64,000 nt of DNA from Terrimonas sp. (GTDB lineage Bacteria > Bacteroidota > Bacteroidia > Chitinophagales > Chitinophagaceae): assembly GCF_003075435.1 (NCBI RefSeq), contig NZ_QCZJ01000011.1, forward strand, positions 118,128 to 182,127, read 5' to 3'. Shown piece after piece: positions 34,784 through 42,765 of the stretch (its first letter is position 1; the number at the start of each line of letters is the position of its first letter). A program made the translations under genes and the position numbers. The notes beneath the pieces are model-generated. The model was not told the DNA's origin and searched no databases. It saw only the letters and a program-made list of their open reading frames with translations.

Positions 34784-36391
34784 TTAATTTTTGAGAATGG
34801 TAAATTCAACCCTTCGGTTTAGCTGTCTTCCATCATCGGTTTCGTTGGTAGCCACAGGTTTGGTTTCACCATATCCTTTGGAGATAATGCGGCTTTCAGT
34901 GATGCCCTTTGATATAATATAATCTCTCACAGATTTAGCCCTGTTGTCACTCAGCCTGAAATTGTAATCATCAGAGCCTTTACTGTCGGTGTGTGCACTC
35001 ATTTCAATTTCTATAGACGGGTTTTCCTTAAGCAATGCGACAACCCTGTCTAATTCAATAAATGATTCAGGTCGTAAATCCCATTTGTCAAAATCAAAGA
35101 ATACATTGTTCAGTCTTACCACCTGCCCAATCTCAATAGGCACCAGGTAAAGGTCTTTATGAATTTCTTTATATCCTTCTTTAATAAGTGAATCCAGGTT
35201 AAGGTTTTCAGACTGGGCAAAAAATTTATCCGCTGTTGCTCTTATGAGATAGTTTTTATCGTAAGGCAACACTATCTGGAATGATCCGTCCATCGGGCTT
35301 GATAAACCATTGCCTGCTGCTGCGCCATCAGGTAAGGTTTCATAAATTAAAGAAGCGCTAAGCGGTTGTTTTGTTTTGGCGTTATATACATTACCACTAA
35401 CCAAAACCACAGGGTCTGGTTTTTCTTTCTCCATCAGTTTTACCCTTACAATATCGCTCTCTCCATAAGTGTCAAGGTTGGTGGTAAGATAAGCGTACTC
35501 ACCGCCGGCATCCAATGTAAAAAAGGCGTCCCAGTCAGGAGTGTTTACAGGGCTTCCCAGGTTAACAGGGTCGCTCCATTTTTGCCATGTTTTATCCAGG
35601 CGTTTAGTCATCCATATATCATTATCACCTAAACCACCGGGCCTGTCGCTGCTGAAGTACAGTGTAACACCATCGGCTGCGAGATAGGGTGTCATCTCAT
35701 CCGTATCCGGCAGGTTTATTTTTTTTCCAAGGCTTTTCGGTTCTGTCCAACTGCCGTTAGGCTCCAGGAAGCAAACATAGATATCATTATATGAGCTTGC
35801 CTTTTCCGGCGTCATATACAGCAATAAGGTTTTGCCATCCTGCGCCATTGATGCACCGGATTGCCGGCCCCGGTCGTATTTCTCATAATTCTTTATGAAC
35901 AGGGCGTTGGGCGGTGTCCAGTTTCCGTCTTCATCAATATAGCTCATGCTTACGCCTTTACTGATAAAAGCGCCTTCATTAAAAGCGCCTCTTATCAAAA
36001 TCCTGTTTTTGTCGGGCGATATCCAGTAAACAGCATTATAGTGTGTGGTGTTAAACGGGTAATCCATATGTATAGCTTCGCTCCAGTTGCCCATGGTATC
36101 CCTTACTGCATACCATATATCCTGTGAATTAGGAACAGACCTGTATTTTGTATTGCCCGGGTGATTTTCGCAGATAAAAAACAACAGGTTCCCATCTGCA
36201 GAAACGGTTGGACGCAATTCCGCAAGATTGGAATTGATCTTTGTTCCCATGTTTTCGATCTTGATGACCGTGGAAGAAGTAATGATATTATCTTTTTGTG
36301 CCACTAAACCTCCTGATGTGTCTGCCAAAGGTTGCGCCATGCCCTTTATAAAGCAAAAGGTTCCTACAAGCGCCGATAGTAAATTTTTCAC
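34784..36391 (-). CDS. OmpA-family outer-membrane protein with propeller-like repeats
   Basis: 535 residues with signal peptide ending KGMAQ. The first two thirds hold PD40/WD40-like beta-propeller segments (LRPTVSADGNLLFFICENHPGN, AYLAADGVTLYFSSDRPGGLGDNDIW), then a carboxypeptidase-like regulatory domain (GNVYNAKTKQPLSASLIYE), then an OmpA C-terminal peptidoglycan-binding domain (FFDFDKWDLRPES, HTDSKGSDDYNFRLSDNRAKSVRDYI, GYGETKPVATNETDDGRQLNRRVE). Proteins of this layout link the outer membrane to peptidoglycan; some belong to type IX secretion-associated sets, which I cannot confirm here. Confidence 0.9.
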   Translation of the reverse strand: MKNLLSALVGTFCFIKGMAQPLADTSGGLVAQKDNIITSSTVIKIENMGTKINSNLAELRPTVSADGNLLFFICENHPGNTKYRSVPNSQDIWYAVRDTMGNWSEAIHMDYPFNTTHYNAVYWISPDKNRILIRGAFNEGAFISKGVSMSYIDEDGNWTPPNALFIKNYEKYDRGRQSGASMAQDGKTLLLYMTPEKASSYNDIYVCFLEPNGSWTEPKSLGKKINLPDTDEMTPYLAADGVTLYFSSDRPGGLGDNDIWMTKRLDKTWQKWSDPVNLGSPVNTPDWDAFFTLDAGGEYAYLTTNLDTYGESDIVRVKLMEKEKPDPVVLVSGNVYNAKTKQPLSASLIYETLPDGAAAGNGLSSPMDGSFQIVLPYDKNYLIRATADKFFAQSENLNLDSLIKEGYKEIHKDLYLVPIEIGQVVRLNNVFFDFDKWDLRPESFIELDRVVALLKENPSIEIEMSAHTDSKGSDDYNFRLSDNRAKSVRDYIISKGITESRIISKGYGETKPVATNETDDGRQLNRRVEFTILKN

Positions 36392-36628
36392 AGAATTGGT
36401 ATTTTACATATAACGCAAAATACCCGTACGATACATTGCCGGCCAGCTTTTTCTGATAATGGTAACCGGCGTTTTTAGCTTATGATAAATGCGTTGAGTA
36501 AAATTACCCGGATAATAAAATAAGGGGAGATAATAGACTGTATGCGGGAACAGGAATGTTTATATACCTGTTCTTTATAGGGGAAAAATGAAACAGGGAG
36601 CAAAGGCTCCCTGTTTAAATATTATAGA

Positions 36629-36919
36629 TTATAAAGTAATATAGCTGTTTGTGCTACCATACTGGTTAGGAGTTTCGCCATCAGCTTCAGGCTCGTTAAG
36701 CCATACTTTTTCATCAACTAAATACCTGAATTCGTGCTTGCTATCTTTTGGAAGCGTTACATCAACACTAAAACTGCCATCTTTTTTCCTGCTCATCACT
36801 ATCGATTTTTCCCAATCGCTGTTTAAGCCAAGAATTTCAACTGTTTCAGCATTTTCAGGCTTGAAAGCGAATTTTACTTTACAATAATCCTTTGTCTTGA
36901 AATACGTTTTCTGTACCAT
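36629..36919 (-). CDS. Isoamylase-N/CBM48-like small protein
   Basis: 96 residues forming one early-set immunoglobulin-like glycogen-binding domain (CKVKFAFKPENAETVEILGLNSDWEK, FRYLVDEKVWLNEPEADGETPNQYGSTNSYI). Single-domain versions are frequent in Bacteroidota; they may bind glucan or act as stand-alone sugar-sensing modules. No sugar-cleavage gene is adjacent. Confidence 0.85.
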   Translation of the reverse strand: MVQKTYFKTKDYCKVKFAFKPENAETVEILGLNSDWEKSIVMSRKKDGSFSVDVTLPKDSKHEFRYLVDEKVWLNEPEADGETPNQYGSTNSYITL

Positions 36920-37302
36920 TTTTTCTAACTTTTAGAGGTTGGTTTAAAAATACAAATGAATACAGCAAAGCAATCCGGGCAGGCAAAGTTATTAAATAAT
37001 ACTGTTAAGCGTTAAAAGTAACCCAGGCCTGGCCTGCATTTCTTATCCCCAGGTTTTACCACAAGGGCAATGCTTCGGCTTTTATGATCCTATACCTCAA
37101 TTTCCTAAATTAATATACATTTATTTTATATTTAATGTATTTGTAAGGATGAGCATTATCGAAATAAAAATTATTTTACTACGTTTTGTTTTTACTGAAA
37201 ATTAGGGTGATAGTACCCGGAATCAAAATTTCTGAACCGGTTTAAACCAGTTTGAATTTGCCCGGTCTATGCCCAAAATCATTCTTAATCCATACTTTTT
37301 TT
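36920..37302. other. Intergenic gap, no gene recognised
   Basis: About 380 bases between divergent genes. The only structures noted are the palindrome GGTTTAAACC near 37240 and a long AT-rich stretch. It should contain both promoters. Confidence 0.35.
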
Positions 37303-38226
37303 ATGAAGCAAAAAAATCTTGTAATTTTTTCATTAGCCCTTTTTCTGTTTGCAGGTATTATTTCCTGTAAAAAAGAAAAAACAGCTGAATCTGGTAATAC
37401 AGAAATTTCAACACATTCCGATGATCAATCAGTATTTTCCGCTGAAGTAGATGCCGCAACAGATGATGCAAGTGCTGCGCTTGAGGCAATGGCTGCTTTC
37501 AGTTTAAGAGAAATGGAACTTGATACTATTCGTGTTTGTGGTGGCTATATCACCTGGAATCTCGAATCAGATCCGCAAATTGCAACTATAACCTATACGG
37601 GTTTTAATTGTGACGGCGGCAGGTCAAGATCCGGTTCTGTAACTGTTTCTGTTCCTAAAGGTACACAATGGAAAAATGCCGGTGCTGCAGTTATTGTTAC
37701 GTACAACAATTTAAAAATAACCCGCTTATGGGATCAGAAAAGTATCACCATTAATGGTGTGCAAACTTATACCAATGTAAGCGGCGGTCTTTTGGTCAAG
37801 CTTTCAGCTCAGCAACATATTATTCATACCATTGCAAGCGATGGCTTGTCAATTACTTTTGATAATGGCGCCCAGTGTACCTGGAAGGTGGCAAAGCAGC
37901 GCGATTTTACTTATGATAATGGTATTGTACTTTCTGTTTCAGGTAATCACACAGAAGGTAACGTTGAAAATATTGCGGAATGGGGCACCAACCGCTATGG
38001 CGTGGCTTTTACTACTTCCACCATCGCCCCGTTAGTGGTGCGCCAGGATTGCGAATTCCGTTTAACTTCAGGCACAGTTAAGCATGATGTTGCAGGCATA
38101 TCTGCTATCGTTACCTTTGGGTTAGATGCTTCAGGAAACCCGGTTACCTGCCCTGATAATTTCTTTTATAAAGTGGTGTATACAGGGCCTAATGGCAATA
38201 GCTTAAGCTTTATTTTACCCTATTAA
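37303..38226 (+). CDS. Lipoprotein of unknown function
   Basis: 307 residues from the ATG at 37303, which places a lipobox (GIISCKKE) at a normal distance. The mature part has a Ser/Glu/Asp-rich linker and then a beta-rich C-terminal region (ITWNLESDPQIATITYTGFNCDGG, SGSVTVSVPKGTQWKNAGAAVIVTYNNLKI) with several Cys residues. I recognise no family. It is followed by a strong terminator and is monocistronic. Confidence 0.75.
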   Translation: MKQKNLVIFSLALFLFAGIISCKKEKTAESGNTEISTHSDDQSVFSAEVDAATDDASAALEAMAAFSLREMELDTIRVCGGYITWNLESDPQIATITYTGFNCDGGRSRSGSVTVSVPKGTQWKNAGAAVIVTYNNLKITRLWDQKSITINGVQTYTNVSGGLLVKLSAQQHIIHTIASDGLSITFDNGAQCTWKVAKQRDFTYDNGIVLSVSGNHTEGNVENIAEWGTNRYGVAFTTSTIAPLVVRQDCEFRLTSGTVKHDVAGISAIVTFGLDASGNPVTCPDNFFYKVVYTGPNGNSLSFILPY

Positions 38227-38254
38227 CTATATTTAGTAAAATAATTTTCACAAA

Positions 38255-38284
38255 AAGAGGCTGTCGTGCGACAGCCTCTTTTTG
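38255..38284 (+). terminator. Rho-independent terminator
   Basis: A perfect 12-bp stem AAGAGGCTGTCG / CGACAGCCTCTT with a 2-base loop, followed by T-rich sequence. Confidence 0.92.
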
Positions 38285-38531
38285 TTTCAAACCAGGATTA
38301 AATAAAAATAAATTAATTAATTAATAGTATTATAAATAATAATATAAAATAAATATATTATTAAAATATGTATGTATTATTTTTTGATACTTTTCCATAA
38401 AATAGCCTGTTGATTGATTATAATTTAAACAAATGAATTTGTATTTTTTTTAAGGAAACATGTTTTATTTGAGATAAAATTTATAAAATTCACTTTGTAA
38501 TTAAATTAAAGTTAATAATATGTGATTTAAT

Positions 38532-38565
38532 TTTGTTAAATTAATTAAATAATCACATATATTTG
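38532..38565 (+). promoter_or_regulatory. Promoter of the first ammonium transporter gene in a very AT-rich leader
   Basis: -33 TTTG (38532-38535) and -7 TATATTTG (38558-38565) with 22 bases between. A 7-bp inverted repeat (TGTGATT at 38521, AATCACA at 38551) brackets the spacer and could be a regulator site. The whole 38300-38611 stretch is extremely AT-rich (runs of A/T with almost no G/C), with no gene. Confidence 0.5.
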
Positions 38566-38611
38566 TTTAATAATTACTAATAGCAATTTTATTTAATTTA
38601 AAATCACTCAC

Positions 38612-39997
38612 ATGGCTAAACGTACTTTGAAGCAGATTGCACCCTTTCTCATTTTAGCAGCAATAGCCCTTGCTGCTATTTTTATTAAACCTGCAACCGA
38701 TTTTGAAGACACTTCCAGATACAGTACCGCGGATATTGCCTGGGTTATTGTGGCAGCCGCCCTTGTATTTTTAATGACGCCGGGACTTGCATTTTTTTAT
38801 GGTGGTATGGTACATCGTAAAAATGTAATATCCACAATGATGAAAAGTGTTGTAGCCGCGGGGGTAGTCAGCGTGCTTTGGATATTTGTAGGTTATAGCC
38901 TTTGTTTTGGAGAAGATGTCGGTGGTTTTATCGGTAATCCCTCAACTCACCTCTTTTTTAAAGATGTAAACTCAGGAGAACCCTGGGGTGGGGCGCCAAC
39001 AATCCCTAAAACATTATTTTCTGTATTCCAGCTCATGTTCGCAATAATTACTCCCGGGCTTGTGGTTGGCGCTGTTGCAGAAAGGATCCGTTTTACTTCA
39101 TACATCCTTTTTATTGCATTATTCAGCCTGCTCGTTTATGCGCCTTTAGCACACTGGAGCTGGCACCCTGACGGATTCTTATATAAGATGGGGGCGCTCG
39201 ACTTTGCCGGTGGTACTGTTGTACATATTTCTGCTGGTTGTGCCGCACTTGCAGGAGCATTGGTTTTAAAACGCAGGAAAGCGCATATCGAGCACAAAGA
39301 AATTCCACCGGCTAATATCCCGTATGTACTGATTGGTACAGGCTTACTGTGGTTTGGCTGGTTTGGTTTTAATGCAGGTTCTGCGCTTGGAGCAAACGCT
39401 TTAGCTGTTTCTGCTTTTGCAACTACCAATACTGCTGCTGCCGCTGCAGGGTTAGGCTGGATGTTTTTTGATGTATTGCGTGGCAAAAAGCCATCTGTAG
39501 TTGGTTTTTGCATAGGCGCTGTAGTTGGCCTGGTTGCCATTACACCTGCTGCTGGTTTTGTAGCTATTCCACAAAGTATTTTTATAGGAGTTATTGCCGC
39601 AATCATTTCTAACATAGCTGTGTATTACAAACAAAAATCTACTTTGGATGATACACTTGATGTATTCCCCTGCCACGGGCTTGGCGGTATGGTAGGCATG
39701 CTGCTCACAGGTGTTTTTGCAACAAAAGCTGTAAATGCCGGTGGCAACGACGGATGGTTTTATGGCAATTCGGCTTTCTTCTTTACACAATTAAAAGCAA
39801 TGCTCATTTCTGTGGTATACAGTTTCGCCGTGTCTTTTGTGATATTCAAGTTTATCAATTTCATATTGCCTTTGCGTGTCAGCGCTGAAGAGGAGGAACT
39901 TGGTCTTGATGCAACCCAGCATAATGAAAAGTATATGCAGGGAACCTTACTGGTACATAGTAATGGCGTAATGCGCGAAGAACAGGTTACTGAATAA
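38612..39997 (+). CDS. Ammonium transporter (AmtB family), first copy
   Basis: 461 residues with about 11 membrane helices. Conserved pore features include the twin histidines (GGTVVHISAG and DVFPCHGLGG) and the signature FAGGTVVHISAGCAALAGALVLKRR with WFGWFGFNAGSALGANALA. Amt proteins move ammonium or ammonia across the inner membrane and are usually inhibited by a PII protein. No PII gene (glnB/glnK) is adjacent; a porin and a second Amt follow. C-terminal tail ends EEQVTE. Confidence 0.95.
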   Translation: MAKRTLKQIAPFLILAAIALAAIFIKPATDFEDTSRYSTADIAWVIVAAALVFLMTPGLAFFYGGMVHRKNVISTMMKSVVAAGVVSVLWIFVGYSLCFGEDVGGFIGNPSTHLFFKDVNSGEPWGGAPTIPKTLFSVFQLMFAIITPGLVVGAVAERIRFTSYILFIALFSLLVYAPLAHWSWHPDGFLYKMGALDFAGGTVVHISAGCAALAGALVLKRRKAHIEHKEIPPANIPYVLIGTGLLWFGWFGFNAGSALGANALAVSAFATTNTAAAAAGLGWMFFDVLRGKKPSVVGFCIGAVVGLVAITPAAGFVAIPQSIFIGVIAAIISNIAVYYKQKSTLDDTLDVFPCHGLGGMVGMLLTGVFATKAVNAGGNDGWFYGNSAFFFTQLKAMLISVVYSFAVSFVIFKFINFILPLRVSAEEEELGLDATQHNEKYMQGTLLVHSNGVMREEQVTE

Positions 39998-40045
39998 TGG
40001 AGAAGCACTCACAATTAAATTAAACCAGGCTTTATAAAACGAAAA

Positions 40046-40091
40046 GGTATTGTTTTAAAGTAAACCTCTGACCAGGTTTTAAAACAATACC
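40046..40091. terminator. Hairpin between amt1 and porin
   Basis: GGTATTGTTTTAAA (40046-40059) and its reverse complement (40078-40091), 14 bp, with one extra base beyond. It could weaken read-through from the first transporter gene into the porin gene. Confidence 0.55.
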
Positions 40092-40118
40092 CTTTCATAA
40101 CACTTAAAATCAACTGCA

Positions 40119-41183
40119 ATGTTAAGAAAATTTCTGACACTGGCCATTCTCGTGGCATCCTTTTCCAATGCGTTTTCCCAGGATCCTGCTGCAGCGGCAA
40201 CAGAGCCGGCAAAAGGAGAATTAAAATTCTCTGGTTTTGTTGATGCGTATTACAGGTACAATTTCGCTAATGCAAAAGATCATGAAGCTATTAATAATTA
40301 TACCAGCTTCACCAATTCACAAAACTCTTTTGAATTAGGAATGGCTTCCATTAAAGCAGATTATACTTACGGTAAAATTGCTGCAACTGTTGATCTTGGC
40401 TTTGGCAGCAGGGCAAGGGAATTTTCTTACGCTGAAGATGATGGAATACTACAGGCTATCAAGCAGGCTTATGTAAGCTATTCTCCTACCGACAAAATAA
40501 AATTCACTATGGGCAAATGGGGTACTCATGTTGGTTATGAGGTATTAGATCCCCAGTTAAACAGGAATTATAGTATGAGCTATATGTTCTCTTTCGGACC
40601 TTTTTCTCATACTGGTATAAAAGCTGATTTCGGTTTGGGAGACAATTTTGGTTTAATGGTTGGTGTTGCAAATCCAAATGATTATTTGTCTGCCAGTTTT
40701 GCCAAAAAGAATTTTCTTGCCCAGTTCAGCGCAACGTTCGATAAGTTCAGCGCTTTTCTGAACTATGTAGGCGGAAAAGATCTTGATAATGGAACCGGTA
40801 ACCAGGTTGCATTAACCATGACAGGTAAAATATCCGATAAATTCAGTCTTGGTTACGACGGAACAGTTAAATCATACAAACCCGATGGCGGCGATGCTGC
40901 TTCATGGTGGGGGTCGGCATTATATGTTAACGTTGATCCTACTGATAAATTCGGGCTTACGCTCAGGGGGGAATATTTTGATGATAAAAAGATGGTAACG
41001 GATGTAGTCAATACAAGTGTTTTTCAGACTACTTTGTCATTAAATATTAAACCTCATGAAAACATTCTTATTATTCCTGAATTCAGGCTGGACAGTGCAA
41101 AAGATCCGGTGTTTACAAAAAATGACGGCGCTGGTTCAAAAAGTACAGGAACATTTCTATTAGCAGCTATTGTATATTTCTAA
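40119..41183 (+). CDS. Outer-membrane porin (OmpL-like beta-barrel)
   Basis: 354 residues, signal peptide ending SNAFSQ. Barrel strands (KGELKFSGFVDAYYRYNF, GKIAATVDLGFGSRAREFSY, DKIKFTMGKWGTHVGYEV, FSAFLNYVGGK, FGLTLRGEYFDDKKM) and a final aromatic residue (AAIVYF) match the putative porin-2/OmpL-like family. It sits between two Amt transporters on the same strand, which suggests that it lets ammonium or other small nitrogen compounds cross the outer membrane. That role is inference. Confidence 0.85.
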   Translation: MLRKFLTLAILVASFSNAFSQDPAAAATEPAKGELKFSGFVDAYYRYNFANAKDHEAINNYTSFTNSQNSFELGMASIKADYTYGKIAATVDLGFGSRAREFSYAEDDGILQAIKQAYVSYSPTDKIKFTMGKWGTHVGYEVLDPQLNRNYSMSYMFSFGPFSHTGIKADFGLGDNFGLMVGVANPNDYLSASFAKKNFLAQFSATFDKFSAFLNYVGGKDLDNGTGNQVALTMTGKISDKFSLGYDGTVKSYKPDGGDAASWWGSALYVNVDPTDKFGLTLRGEYFDDKKMVTDVVNTSVFQTTLSLNIKPHENILIIPEFRLDSAKDPVFTKNDGAGSKSTGTFLLAAIVYF

Positions 41184-41294
41184 ATCAGTTAGTACTTATC
41201 ATTTCAACCCTGATCCCCTGAAAATAAGAAATGCTGCATGAAAACAAATGAACACTGAGGAGGAATAAAAAAGTAACCCCCTAAAAAAATATGT

Positions 41295-42614
41295 ATGAAT
41301 AAGTTCAGCAGTACTGCCCCCTTTCTTTTACTCGCTTTATTTTCTGTGATCGGAATTTTTGTTCCCCTGGTTGCAGACTTTGATGGCTCAGAAGTGTACA
41401 ACTTCGCTGATATTTCATGGGTAACTATATCAGCTGCCCTCGTATTATTAATGACTCCCGGTCTTGCATTCTTCTATGGTGGAATGGTTGGCAAAAAAAA
41501 TGTGATTGCTACCATGATGCAAAGTTTTATTGCCACAGGCCTTATCAGTATATTATGGCTGGTGGTAGGCTTTGGTCTCGCTTTCGGTACTTCTATCGGA
41601 GGTTTTGTCGGCAACCCTTCAGAATTCCTTTTTATGAAAGGATTAAACGGGCATGCGCCGTGGAGTCTTGCACCAACAATTCCTATTTTGCTTTTTGCAT
41701 TATTCCAAATGAAGTTTGCGATCATTACCCCTGCGTTGGTAGTGGGCGCAACCGCTGAGCGTATCAAGTTCACTTCATATGTGTTGTTTATGATACTGTT
41801 CAGTCTTTTAATTTATGCTCCTATTGCGCACTGGACATGGCACCCTGATGGCTTATTATTTAAAATGGGTGTGCTTGATTTTGCAGGTGGCACTGTAGTG
41901 CATATTTCTGCCGGCTGTGCGGCATTAGCCGGCGCTATTGTTTTAAAAAGAAGACAGGCACACATTAATAAAGAACATGTAAAACCTGCAAGAATACCTT
42001 ATGTTTTATTAGGAACAGGTTTACTGTGGTTTGGTTGGTTTGGTTTTAATGCCGGCTCTGCACTTGGTGCAAACAGCCTTGCGGTTGATGCGTTTGCCAA
42101 TACCAATACTGCTTCCGCAGCAGCAGGATTGTCGTGGATATTTTTTGATGCTATGCGTGGCAGAAAGCCATCTGCACTTGGCTTTTGTATCGGAGCTGTG
42201 GTTGGCCTCGTAGCAATTACGCCGGCTGCCGGTTTTGTTGGCTTGCCACAGAGCTGCTTTATAGGCTTTATAGCTGCAATTATTTCTAATCTTACCATTT
42301 ACTGGAAAGGCAAGACTACCATTGATGATACACTGGATGTATTTCCCTGCCACGGTGTTGGCGGTATAGTTGGCATGATATGCACAGGTATATTTTCAAG
42401 CAAAGCCATTAATCCTGGTGGTACTGACGGATTGTTTTATGGTGGTACCGAATTTTTTATGCACCAGGTATTAGGCTGCATTATTGTAGTAGTATTTTCT
42501 TTTGTGATGGGTTTTGTGGTGTTCAAGATCACAGATATTATCCATCCTATAAGAGTGACTGCCGCAGAAGAAGAAATTGGCTTGGATATAACGCAACACG
42601 ACGAGAAATTATAA
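41295..42614 (+). CDS. Ammonium transporter (AmtB family), second copy
   Basis: 439 residues, clearly homologous to the first copy, with the same twin histidines (GGTVVHISAG, DVFPCHGVGG) and helix pattern. It differs in its N-terminus, in a few pore-lining residues and in its shorter C-terminal tail (ITQHDEKL). Ends with a strong terminator. The two copies could be differently regulated or have different affinity. Confidence 0.95.
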   Translation: MNKFSSTAPFLLLALFSVIGIFVPLVADFDGSEVYNFADISWVTISAALVLLMTPGLAFFYGGMVGKKNVIATMMQSFIATGLISILWLVVGFGLAFGTSIGGFVGNPSEFLFMKGLNGHAPWSLAPTIPILLFALFQMKFAIITPALVVGATAERIKFTSYVLFMILFSLLIYAPIAHWTWHPDGLLFKMGVLDFAGGTVVHISAGCAALAGAIVLKRRQAHINKEHVKPARIPYVLLGTGLLWFGWFGFNAGSALGANSLAVDAFANTNTASAAAGLSWIFFDAMRGRKPSALGFCIGAVVGLVAITPAAGFVGLPQSCFIGFIAAIISNLTIYWKGKTTIDDTLDVFPCHGVGGIVGMICTGIFSSKAINPGGTDGLFYGGTEFFMHQVLGCIIVVVFSFVMGFVVFKITDIIHPIRVTAAEEEIGLDITQHDEKL

Positions 42615-42668
42615 TTATACAGCCCGTAAAAATATTGTATTAAGATTTTCATAGGGCAAGCAATCGTT

Positions 42669-42702
42669 AAAGCCTTCCATTTCTATGGAGGGCTTTCGTT
42701 TT
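42669..42702 (+). terminator. Rho-independent terminator
   Basis: A 12-bp stem AAAGCCTTCCAT / ATGGAGGGCTTT with a G-T pair, followed by CGTTTT. It ends the ammonium transporter cluster. Confidence 0.85.
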
Positions 42703-42719
42703 AAGGGGGCATAAGGCGT

Positions 42720-42748
42720 AAGGTGTAGGGTATAAGGCCCTACACCTT
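42720..42748. repeat. Hairpin AAGGTGTAGGG / CCCTACACCTT
   Basis: A perfect 11-bp inverted repeat with a 7-base loop, embedded in further word-like GGCATAAGGCGTAAGG text. It lies between the transporter terminator and the end of valS. Confidence 0.7.
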
Positions 42749-42765
42749 CCATCTTATACCTCCTC

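Noticed and set aside
39136..39615. Long minus-strand frame inside the ammonium transporter gene
   Set aside because: It is a mirror of the coding strand's codon use; the plus-strand protein is unmistakable. The frame at 41999-42298 is the same kind of shadow.
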